Below, piece after piece: positions 55,352 to 64,000 of a stretch of 64,000 bases of DNA. Source of the stretch: Microbacteriaceae bacterium MWH-Ta3. Lineage in GTDB: Bacteria > Actinomycetota > Actinomycetes > Actinomycetales > Microbacteriaceae. The position numbers were made by a program, and so were the translations under genes. The notes under the pieces were generated by a model. The model saw nothing but the letters and a program-made list of their open reading frames with translations, ran no database searches and had not been told where the DNA came from. Positions within the stretch are counted from its first letter, which is position 1. Every line of letters starts with the position of its first letter. The stretch is taken from assembly GCA_003053925.1 (NCBI GenBank), contig QBKD01000001.1:992001-1056000 (forward strand), read 5' to 3'.

Positions 55352-57046
55352 ATGAGCGAAATCGACCGCAAACCTCGTTCCCGCGTAGTCACCGACGGCA
55401 TTGAAGCATCCACATCGCGTGGAATGCTGCGTGCCGTGGGCATGGGTGACGCCGACTGGGACAAGCCCCAGATTGGTGTTGCCAGCTCGTGGAACGAAAT
55501 CACTCCCTGCAACTTGTCGCTGGGCCGCCTTGCGCAGGCCGCGAAAGAGGGCGTGCACCGCGGTGGCGGTTACCCGCTGCAGTTTGGCACGATTTCTGTC
55601 TCGGACGGTATTTCCATGGGCCACGAGGGAATGCACTTCTCGCTCGTGTCGCGTGAAGTTATCGCCGACTCGGTCGAGACCGTCGTGCAGGCCGAGCGCC
55701 TCGACGGCACCGTCCTGCTTGCGGGGTGTGACAAGTCAATTCCCGGCATGCTCATGTCGGCGGCGCGACTCGATCTGGCGTCGGTGTTCCTGTATGCCGG
55801 TTCCATTGCTCCTGGTTGGGTGAAGTTGTCGGACGGCACCGAAAAAGACATCACCATTATTGATTCCTTTGAGGCCGTTGGTGCGGTCAAGGCGGGCAAG
55901 ATGTCCGAGGCCGACGCCAAGCGCATCGAATGTGCCTTTGCCCCCGGCGAGGGCGCCTGTGGCGGTATGTACACCGCAAACACCATGGCATCGGTTGCGG
56001 AAGCACTGGGCATGAGCCTTCCCGGTTCTGCATCGCCCGCGTCGTACGACCGCCGCCGCGATTACTTCGCGCACCGTTCGGGCGAGGCCGTTGTGGGCAT
56101 GCTCGAGCGCGGCCACACCGCCCGCGACATCCTGACCCGCGAAGCCTTCGAAAACGCCATCGCCGTGGCCATGGCTCTGGGAGGATCGACCAACGTTGTG
56201 CTTCACCTGTTGGCCATCGCCAACGAAGCCGAGGTTCCGCTGACTTTGGACGACTTCAACCGCATCGGTTCGAAGGTTCCCCACCTGGGCGATCTCAAGC
56301 CCTTCGGCAAGTACGTGATGAACGACGTTGACCGCCACGGTGGCCTTCCCGTTCTTCTTAAGGCACTGCTCGAGGCGGGGCTCCTGCACGGCGACGCCAT
56401 GACGGTGACCGGCAAGACCATGGCCGAGAACCTGGCCGCGATGGACATCGACCCCCTGGACGGCAAGGTGTTGCGCACGCTGGACAACCCAATTCACGAA
56501 ACGGGTGGCTTGACGATTCTGCACGGTTCGTTCGCTCCCGAGGGCGCCGTGGTGAAGACCGCAGGTTTCGACGCGGCAACGTTCGAGGGCCCCGCCCGCG
56601 TGTTCGAGCGCGAGCGCGGCGCGATGGATGCCCTGACCAACGGCGAAATCCAGAAGGGCGATGTTGTCGTCATTCGCTACGAGGGCCCCAAGGGTGGCCC
56701 AGGTATGCGCGAGATGCTGGCCATCACCGCCGCCATTAAGGGCGCCGGTTTGGGTGCCGATGTGCTACTTTTGACGGACGGACGATTCTCAGGCGGCACA
56801 ACCGGCCTGTGCATCGGACACATAGCTCCCGAAGCAGTGGACGCAGGTCCCATTGCGTTCGTGCGCGATGGTGATCTCATACGGGTCGATATCGCTGCTC
56901 GGAGCATCGATCTACTGGTCGATGAATCCGAGTTGGAGGCTCGCCGCACCGGCTGGACGCCTCTCCCTCCCCGATACACCCGTGGCGTGCTCGCAAAGTA
57001 CGCCAAGCTCGTGAAGTCGGCTGCGCAAGGCGCCGTCACGGGTTAA
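55352..57046 (+). CDS. ilvD: Dihydroxy-acid dehydratase
   Basis: 564-aa Fe-S dehydratase, third step of valine/isoleucine synthesis. Cluster cysteines lie in [14 protein letters not shown] and [21 protein letters not shown] (about 52-59) and [14 protein letters not shown] are further signatures. Leaderless start. First gene of the ilv block; ilvB follows after 22 nt. Confidence 0.97.
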   Translation: MSEIDRKPRSRVVTDGIEASTSRGMLRAVGMGDADWDKPQIGVASSWNEITPCNLSLGRLAQAAKEGVHRGGGYPLQFGTISVSDGISMGHEGMHFSLVSREVIADSVETVVQAERLDGTVLLAGCDKSIPGMLMSAARLDLASVFLYAGSIAPGWVKLSDGTEKDITIIDSFEAVGAVKAGKMSEADAKRIECAFAPGEGACGGMYTANTMASVAEALGMSLPGSASPASYDRRRDYFAHRSGEAVVGMLERGHTARDILTREAFENAIAVAMALGGSTNVVLHLLAIANEAEVPLTLDDFNRIGSKVPHLGDLKPFGKYVMNDVDRHGGLPVLLKALLEAGLLHGDAMTVTGKTMAENLAAMDIDPLDGKVLRTLDNPIHETGGLTILHGSFAPEGAVVKTAGFDAATFEGPARVFERERGAMDALTNGEIQKGDVVVIRYEGPKGGPGMREMLAITAAIKGAGLGADVLLLTDGRFSGGTTGLCIGHIAPEAVDAGPIAFVRDGDLIRVDIAARSIDLLVDESELEARRTGWTPLPPRYTRGVLAKYAKLVKSAAQGAVTG

Positions 57047-57068
57047 CACCTCGTCGTCAAGGAGACTC

Positions 57069-58841
57069 ATGTCGAACTCAGCTGGATCCGCAGAACATCC
57101 CGTTCTGACGGGTAGTGGCGCGCTGTTGAAGTCGCTGGAATACCTGGGCATCACCGATGTCTTCGGTCTTCCCGGTGGCGCCATCATGCCGTTCTACGAT
57201 GAACTGATGTCGCAAACCGCTATCCGGCACATTCTGGTGCGCCACGAACAGGGTGCCGGTCACGCTGCCGAGGGTTATGCCCTGGCCAGCGGCCAGGTCG
57301 GCGTCTGCATCGCCACCAGCGGTCCCGGTGCCACGAATCTCGTCACGGCCATTGCCGATGCCTACATGGACTCGATCCCGATGATCGCCATCACCGGTCA
57401 GGTGTTCTCGCACCTCATGGGAACCGACGCGTTCCAAGAGGTCGACATCGTTGGTGTGACGATGCCCATCACCAAGCACTCGTTCCTGGTCACCAAGCCC
57501 GAGGACGTTCCTGCCACGATCGCTGCGGCATACCAGTTGGCAACGACGGGTCGCCCCGGCCCCGTTCTGGTGGACATCACGAAGGACTGCCAGATCAACT
57601 CGGCGCCCTTCATTTGGCCACCCAAGGTGGACCTGCCTGGCTACCGCCCCATCACCAAGGCGCACGGCAAGCAGATCACGGCGGCAGCGCAGCTGATTTC
57701 CGAATCGTCGAAGCCCGTGTTCTATGTGGGTGGTGGAAGCGTTCGTGCCAATGCTCAGACGGAACTTGCGACACTGGTTGAGGCCGTCGGCGCACCCGTG
57801 GTCACTACTCTGACCGCCCGCGGAATTCTTCCCGATTCGCACCCCCAGAACCTTGGTATGCCCGGAATGCACGGAACGGTTCCCGCCGTTCTGGCCCTGC
57901 AGGAAAGCGACCTCATCATTGCGCTGGGGGCTCGTTTCGACGACCGCGTCACCGGAAAGGTCAGCGAGTTCGCGCCGAATGCCAAGGTCATCCACGTGGA
58001 CATCGATCCCGCGGAAATTGGCAAGATTCGTGAAGCCGATGTGCCGATTGTGGGCGATGTACGCGAGGTCATCCTCGACTTGCTTCCCGTGTGGGCCGAC
58101 GTTAAGCGCGCAACCGCGCCCGATTTGACCGACTGGTGGGCGCGACTCAACACGTTGCGCGAGACGTACCCGCTGGGCTTCGATACTCCCGATGACGGAC
58201 TACTGTCGCCCCAGGCAATCATCGCCAAGATTGGCGAGATGACCGGTCCCGAGGGCATCTTTGCCGCCGGCGTTGGCCAGCACCAGATGTGGTCGGCGCA
58301 GTACATCAAGTACGAGCGCCCCGGCGCATGGCTGAACTCTGGCGGTGCCGGAACAATGGGCTTCTCGGTTCCTGCAGCAATGGGCGCCAAGGTTGCTCAG
58401 CCCGACCGCACCGTGTGGTCGATCGATGGCGATGGTTGCTTCCAGATGACCAACCAGGAACTGGCCACCTGCATGATTAACGGCATCAACATCAAGGTCG
58501 CCGTCATCAACAATTCGTCGCTGGGAATGGTGCGCCAGTGGCAGACGCTGTTCTTCGACGGCCGTCACTCGTTCACCGATCTGCAGCCACTGCCCGGCCC
58601 CGAGTTCATTCCCGACTTCGTCAAGTTGGGTGAGGCCTATGGCATGCTCGCGATTCGCGTGCGCACCGAAGAGGAAATCGAACCAGCCATCAAGCTGGCG
58701 CTCGAGACCAACGACCGTCCCGTGTTGATTGACTTCATCGTCAGCAAGGACGCCATGGTGTGGCCGATGGTGCCGCAGGGCGTGGGCAATTCGAATGTTC
58801 AGTATGCGCGCGAACACGCGCCCGTGTGGGACGGGGAGTAA
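57069..58841 (+). CDS. ilvB: Acetolactate synthase, large (catalytic) subunit
   Basis: 590-aa ThDP/FAD enzyme making acetolactate or acetohydroxybutyrate. Catalytic glutamate in [18 protein letters not shown] region [12 protein letters not shown] and the ThDP site from [14 protein letters not shown] to NNSSLG. AAGGAG before ATG. The regulatory subunit follows 3 nt downstream. Confidence 0.97.
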   Translation: MSNSAGSAEHPVLTGSGALLKSLEYLGITDVFGLPGGAIMPFYDELMSQTAIRHILVRHEQGAGHAAEGYALASGQVGVCIATSGPGATNLVTAIADAYMDSIPMIAITGQVFSHLMGTDAFQEVDIVGVTMPITKHSFLVTKPEDVPATIAAAYQLATTGRPGPVLVDITKDCQINSAPFIWPPKVDLPGYRPITKAHGKQITAAAQLISESSKPVFYVGGGSVRANAQTELATLVEAVGAPVVTTLTARGILPDSHPQNLGMPGMHGTVPAVLALQESDLIIALGARFDDRVTGKVSEFAPNAKVIHVDIDPAEIGKIREADVPIVGDVREVILDLLPVWADVKRATAPDLTDWWARLNTLRETYPLGFDTPDDGLLSPQAIIAKIGEMTGPEGIFAAGVGQHQMWSAQYIKYERPGAWLNSGGAGTMGFSVPAAMGAKVAQPDRTVWSIDGDGCFQMTNQELATCMINGINIKVAVINNSSLGMVRQWQTLFFDGRHSFTDLQPLPGPEFIPDFVKLGEAYGMLAIRVRTEEEIEPAIKLALETNDRPVLIDFIVSKDAMVWPMVPQGVGNSNVQYAREHAPVWDGE

Positions 58842-58844
58842 ACC

Positions 58845-60435
<1,591 letters not shown>

Positions 60436-60450
60436 ACCCCGGATTCCGAT

Positions 60451-60480
60451 CGAGGGCTCACGGTTCGCCGTGGGCCCTCG
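60451..60480 (+). terminator. Hairpin terminator after ilvC
   Basis: 13-bp stem (60451-60463 with 60468-60480, one T-G pair) capped by a TTCG tetraloop; no U-tract. Confidence 0.7.
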
Positions 60481-60504
60481 AGCCGTTAACCGGCAAGACT
60501 GACC

Positions 60505-60510
60505 TAGGCT
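60505..60510 (+). promoter_or_regulatory. -10 element of the 60517 gene (leaderless)
   Basis: TAGGCT, 6 nt before GTG 60517. Confidence 0.65.
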
Positions 60511-60516
60511 GGAGCC

Positions 60517-60834
60517 GTGAGTGAAGAGCAAACCCCCGAGGCGCAAACGCCGGTGAAAGCGACCACCGTTGTGTTGGCGGTCCTGGGCGGCGTGTACCTG
60601 GCGGAGGCCGTGGCGTGGTTGTTCGCTGTGCGCGTGAATCCCATTGTCTTTGACGACAAATTCCAGGAATCCGTCGCGCGGTTCACCGAATTCTTTGCGA
60701 TTACCGCGGCGCCGCTGTGGTTCCTCACCACGCTTGCTCTCACGCACGGCATGCCGCGCCGCCGCATCGCCTTCCTGGCTCTGGGTGCCGTGCTGTTGTT
60801 CCCGCTGCCGCTGGTGATCGGAGTCGTCGTATGA
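60517..60834 (+). CDS. Conserved small membrane protein
   Basis: 105 aa with three hydrophobic segments (about 17-38, 58-73, 84-105) and a short polar start. Unknown family. GTG start set by the leaderless promoter. The stop overlaps the next membrane-protein gene by 4 bp, so the pair probably works together. Confidence 0.75.
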   Translation: MSEEQTPEAQTPVKATTVVLAVLGGVYLAEAVAWLFAVRVNPIVFDDKFQESVARFTEFFAITAAPLWFLTTLALTHGMPRRRIAFLALGAVLLFPLPLVIGVVV

Positions 60835-61238
60835 GCGATGTCACACCCATCGACATTCCGGCCGACGATGACGCGACGACCGAGCCTGGTCAGTCCAGCG
60901 TTGGTGCGCGGATTACCGTCGCGGTATTACTGGGATTCTTCTACGCCTATTTGGTGTGGCAGGGAATTGGCAATCTCGTGAATTTGCCGGCGTACTTCCT
61001 GGAGCGGTACGGAGTCGCGACGGCCGATGCGCCGTGGGCCATCCTCGTTGCCGGCGTTGCGGCACCCGTTCTGGTGTTTGCCGCGGCAATGTGGGCGGGG
61101 TGGCGCAGGAGCGCCTCGATGCTGGCTCTCGTCTTGACCGCGGGCTTCGGTCTGAGCGCCCTGATTTCACTGGACCTTTTGGCCATCGTCAAGCAGGTGG
61201 AGGTACAGATGGTCATCGAGTTCCTCGGCACGTTATAG
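60831..61238 (+). CDS. Conserved small membrane protein
   Basis: 135 aa. Acidic N-terminus (DIPADDDATTEPGQ), then three hydrophobic segments (about 29-50, 67-90, 97-115). Unknown family. ATG overlaps the preceding stop. The pair sits between the ilv block and serA with no visible link to amino-acid synthesis. Confidence 0.75.
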   Translation: MSDVTPIDIPADDDATTEPGQSSVGARITVAVLLGFFYAYLVWQGIGNLVNLPAYFLERYGVATADAPWAILVAGVAAPVLVFAAAMWAGWRRSASMLALVLTAGFGLSALISLDLLAIVKQVEVQMVIEFLGTL

Positions 61239-61252
61239 CACTCACCAGCCGA

Positions 61253-61258
61253 TAAGAT
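61253..61258 (+). promoter_or_regulatory. -10 element of serA with ~90-nt leader
   Basis: TAAGAT, 97 nt before GTG 61356. The leader is the longest inferred for any gene in the window and includes complementary segments TTGGG/CCCAA and GATCGT/ACGATC. Confidence 0.4.
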
Positions 61259-61355
61259 TGGGTAACTGCCCCAACGATCGTGGCGGTCCGAAACCATTTA
61301 TCGGGCGCTCGTTTTCCGTTGGACGATCAGTTCCCGCTTTCATAAAAGGATAACC

Positions 61356-62948
61356 GTGGCCAAGCCTGTTGTACTGATTGCCGAAGAACTGTCGCCCGCA
61401 ACCGTCGAGGCCCTGGGCCCCGATTTCGATGTGCGCAACGTGGATGGAACCGATCGCCCCGCACTGCTCGAGGCGCTGAAGACTGCTCAGGCGGTGCTGA
61501 TTCGCAGCGCGACCCAGATGGATGCCGAGGCCATTGCCGCAGGCTCCAACCTCGTGGTCATCGCGCGTGCGGGTGTTGGCCTGGACAACGTCGATATCAA
61601 GGCCGCCACGCAGGCCGGTGTCATGGTCGTCAACGCCCCCACCTCGAACGTCATTTCGGCGGCGGAACTGGCAATCGGCCACATCCTGTCGCTGGCGCGC
61701 CACATCCCCGAGGCCAACGCCTCGATGAAGCGCGGCGAGTGGAAGCGTTCGAAGTTCACCGGCGTGGAACTGTATGAAAAGACCATCGGTATCGTGGGCC
61801 TTGGTCGCATTGGTGCGCTGGTTGCCGAGCGTTTGGCTGGATTCGGCGTCACGTTGATTGCCTTTGACCCGTTCGTCCCGCCCGCACGTGCCCAGCAGCT
61901 GGGTGTGCAGATGGTGGATATGGATGAACTGATGCGCCGCAGTGACTTCATCACGATTCACATCCCCAAGACCCCCGAAACCACCGGCCTGATCGGCGCA
62001 AAGGAATTCGCCCTCGCGAAGCCCGAACTGCGTATCGTGAACGCCAGCCGTGGCGGAATCATCGACGAGGCGGCGCTCGCCGACGCACTGGCAGCTGGCA
62101 CAATTGCTGGCGCTGGACTGGATGTTTTTGTGTCCGAGCCTCCCGTGGGCTCGCCTCTGCTGGACATCGCAACCCTGCAGGCGACACCTCACCTGGGTGC
62201 TTCGACCGATGAAGCACAAGAGAAGGCCGGTATTGCCGTGGCCAAGTCCACGCGCCTGGCCTTGTCGGGCGAGTTGGTTCCCGACGCCGTCAACGTGGCG
62301 GGCGGCGTGATTCACGCCTCGGTGCGCCCCGGTTTGTCGCTGATGGAGAAGCTGGGTCAGGTCTTTGCCGGTCTAGCCCAGCACGCCATTGCCGCTATCG
62401 ATGTCGAGGTCCGTGGCGAGATTGCCGCTCACGATGTCTCGGTTCTGAAGCTTGCCGCGCTCAAGGGCGTGTTCTCGGCCATCTCGAACGACCAGGTCTC
62501 GTACGTCAACGCGCCGTTGCTGGCCGAACAGCGTGGCGTTGCCGTGCGTTTGGTGACCGAAGGTGTCAGCGACGAGTACCGCAACCTGCTGACCATTCGC
62601 GGAACGCTGGTTGACGGATCGCAGATTTCGGTTGCGGGAACACTCACCGGCGCCAAGCAGGCAGAGAAGATTGTGGGAATCAACGGCTTCGAGGTCGAGG
62701 TCCCCATGGCCGAGCACTTCATCGTCATGATCTACACCGACCGCCCCGGAATCGTTGCCGTGTACGGCCGCGAATTTGGTGCACACGACATCAACATCGC
62801 CGGCATGCAGATTGCACGTCAGCGTTTGGGTGGCGAGGCGCTGTCCGTGTTGACCGTCGACTCGCGCGTATCTGACGACGTTTTGGACCGAGTTGCGGCA
62901 GAGATTGATGCCACAATGATGAAGGCGATTGAGGTCGTCGAACTCTAG
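61356..62948 (+). CDS. serA: D-3-phosphoglycerate dehydrogenase
   Basis: 530-aa first enzyme of serine synthesis. NAD loop [26 protein letters not shown], catalytic His in [11 protein letters not shown]; long C-terminal extension with the intervening (ASB) domain and an ACT domain ([18 protein letters not shown]) for serine feedback, as in mycobacterial type I PGDH. GTG with AAAAGGA upstream. leuB begins 10 nt later. Confidence 0.96.
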   Translation: MAKPVVLIAEELSPATVEALGPDFDVRNVDGTDRPALLEALKTAQAVLIRSATQMDAEAIAAGSNLVVIARAGVGLDNVDIKAATQAGVMVVNAPTSNVISAAELAIGHILSLARHIPEANASMKRGEWKRSKFTGVELYEKTIGIVGLGRIGALVAERLAGFGVTLIAFDPFVPPARAQQLGVQMVDMDELMRRSDFITIHIPKTPETTGLIGAKEFALAKPELRIVNASRGGIIDEAALADALAAGTIAGAGLDVFVSEPPVGSPLLDIATLQATPHLGASTDEAQEKAGIAVAKSTRLALSGELVPDAVNVAGGVIHASVRPGLSLMEKLGQVFAGLAQHAIAAIDVEVRGEIAAHDVSVLKLAALKGVFSAISNDQVSYVNAPLLAEQRGVAVRLVTEGVSDEYRNLLTIRGTLVDGSQISVAGTLTGAKQAEKIVGINGFEVEVPMAEHFIVMIYTDRPGIVAVYGREFGAHDINIAGMQIARQRLGGEALSVLTVDSRVSDDVLDRVAAEIDATMMKAIEVVEL

Positions 62949-62958
62949 GAAGGTCGCC

Positions 62959-64000
62959 ATGTCGCGCGTACTCGATTTAGCTGTAATTGCCGGCGACGGC
63001 ATTGGTCCCGAAGTCACCACCGAGGCTCTGAAGGTGTTGCGCGCGGCCGTGGGTTCCGACGCCGACGTGCGGGCCACCGAGTACACGCTGGGGGCCGCGC
63101 ATTACCTGGCCACGGGCGAAATCCTCAACGACTCCACCCTGGATAGCCTGGCCCAGCACGAGGCAATTCTGTTCGGCGCCGTGGGCGGCGACCCGCGCGA
63201 TGCGCGACTGGCTGGCGGAATTATCGAGCGTGGTCTGCTGCTGAAGCTGCGTTTTGCCTTTGACCACTACGTAAACTACCGTCCGACCGCGCTGTTTCCC
63301 GGCGTGACCAGCCCACTGAGCAACCCCGGCGACGTTGATTTCGTGATCGTGCGCGAGGGAACCGAAGGCCCCTACGTGGGCAACGGTGGCACGATTCGTA
63401 AGGACACCCCTTTTGAAATCGCCAACGAAACATCGGTGAACACGGCGCACGGAGTCGAGCGCGTGGTGCGATTCGCTTTTGACACGGCGATGTCTCGCGA
63501 CAAGCGCCTGACGCTCGTGCACAAGACCAACGTGTTGGTATACGCCGGCAGCCTGTGGCAGCGCATCACTGATCGCGTTGCGGCGGAATACCCCGCAGTG
63601 ACCGTGGATTACCTGCATATCGATGCCGCCACTATCTTCTTGGTGTCTAACCCCTCGCGGTTCGACGTGATTGTGACCGACAACCTGTTCGGCGATATTT
63701 TGACCGACCTGGCCGGTGCAATTGGCGGCGGAATTGGGTTGGCCGCCAGCGGAAACATCAACCCCGACCGCACCTTCCCCTCGATGTTCGAGCCGGTTCA
63801 CGGCAGTGCTCCCGACATTGCGGGGCAGCAGAAGGCGGATCCCACCGCCGCAATTCTGTCGGCCGCGCTCTTGCTCGAGCACAACGGTTTCCCCGAGGCC
63901 GCGACACGCATCACCACCGCGGTGACCGCAGATTTGTCGACCCGTGGGTCGGCGCCTCGCACCACGCGCGACGTGGGCGACGCCATCACCGCACTCGTCG
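62959..64000 (+). CDS. leuB: 3-isopropylmalate dehydrogenase (runs off window end)
   Basis: 347 codons visible, nearly the full length. Oxidative decarboxylation in leucine synthesis. Motifs: [32 protein letters not shown] and [12 protein letters not shown]. The absence of an acidic NAD-selectivity change from the isocitrate enzymes and the short size favour LeuB. Start ATG 62959 with AGGAAGG in the serA stop region. The 3' end lies beyond base 64000. Confidence 0.94.
   Translation, partial: MSRVLDLAVIAGDGIGPEVTTEALKVLRAAVGSDADVRATEYTLGAAHYLATGEILNDSTLDSLAQHEAILFGAVGGDPRDARLAGGIIERGLLLKLRFAFDHYVNYRPTALFPGVTSPLSNPGDVDFVIVREGTEGPYVGNGGTIRKDTPFEIANETSVNTAHGVERVVRFAFDTAMSRDKRLTLVHKTNVLVYAGSLWQRITDRVAAEYPAVTVDYLHIDAATIFLVSNPSRFDVIVTDNLFGDILTDLAGAIGGGIGLAASGNINPDRTFPSMFEPVHGSAPDIAGQQKADPTAAILSAALLLEHNGFPEAATRITTAVTADLSTRGSAPRTTRDVGDAITALV

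Overview
The window is a gene-dense, high-GC (by eye roughly 60%) stretch of an actinobacterial chromosome, most likely from Microbacteriaceae or a close relative. Lineage markers are an acyl-CoA carboxylase with epsilon subunit, MtrA-MtrB-LpqB, two WhiB proteins, a PdtaS-type kinase, an LGFP-repeat secreted protein, and DUF3499 and Rv3235-family proteins. From memory of the Mycobacterium tuberculosis map, about 2.6-39.8 kb is largely collinear with Rv3308-Rv3219 (deoD/pmmB, lpdA, accA3, maf, accE5/accD5, birA, purK/purE, whiB2, manB, manA, mtrAB-lpqB, comF, hpf, secA1, Rv3235, pdtaS, whiB1). No IS element, prophage or CRISPR array was seen.

Layout. 1-3.5 kb (minus): purine nucleoside phosphorylase, a PGM2-like phosphosugar mutase and a truncated cytochrome P450. 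3.6-11.5 kb: LpdA-like flavoprotein, acyl-CoA carboxylase alpha, Maf, a TRAM RNA methyltransferase, then carboxylase beta and epsilon with biotin ligase, so the carboxylase subunits and the enzyme that biotinylates them are clustered. 11.5-15 kb: PH-domain protein, PurK/PurE and an LCP wall-polymer transferase in a tightly overlapping run. 15-18.4 kb: a secreted LGFP protein and an O-antigen-ligase-like membrane protein. 18.4-26.2 kb: ManA, WhiB2, a large membrane glycosyltransferase, a DUF5719 protein, a zincin-like protein, DUF3499 and ManB (mannose activation and surface glycan assembly). 26.2-39.8 kb: MtrAB-LpqB, ComF, long HPF, SecA, Rv3235-family protein, a small SAF/ParA-like island, PdtaS and WhiB1. 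40.9-45.1 kb: tRNA-Lys followed by accessory genes, including a NYN-domain protein, an AT-rich orphan gene and a surface beta-propeller gene broken by one in-frame TAG. 45.2-54.3 kb: NCS1 permease, an apparently solitary beta-class DNA methyltransferase, an rRNA methyltransferase, VIT1-like protein, pirin, and a LysR/decarboxylase pair followed by an SDR and a LysE exporter. 55.3-64 kb: branched-chain amino-acid and serine synthesis (ilvD-ilvB-ilvN-ilvC, two small membrane proteins, serA, leuB running off the window).

The strongest non-coding signal is leaderless transcription. About twenty genes have a TANNNT -10 hexamer exactly 6 or 7 nt before their start codon and no Shine-Dalgarno. This fixes several start sites, exposes very compact divergent promoters (maf/TRAM methyltransferase; manA/O-antigen ligase with overlapping -10 elements), and contrasts with leadered genes that carry AGGAGG-like sites. 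Convergent genes are separated by long perfect hairpins without U-tracts. Further signals are a perfect operator palindrome abutting the permease -10, two palindromes between the LysR and decarboxylase genes, and two perfect DnaA boxes 850 bp apart that share flanking sequence.
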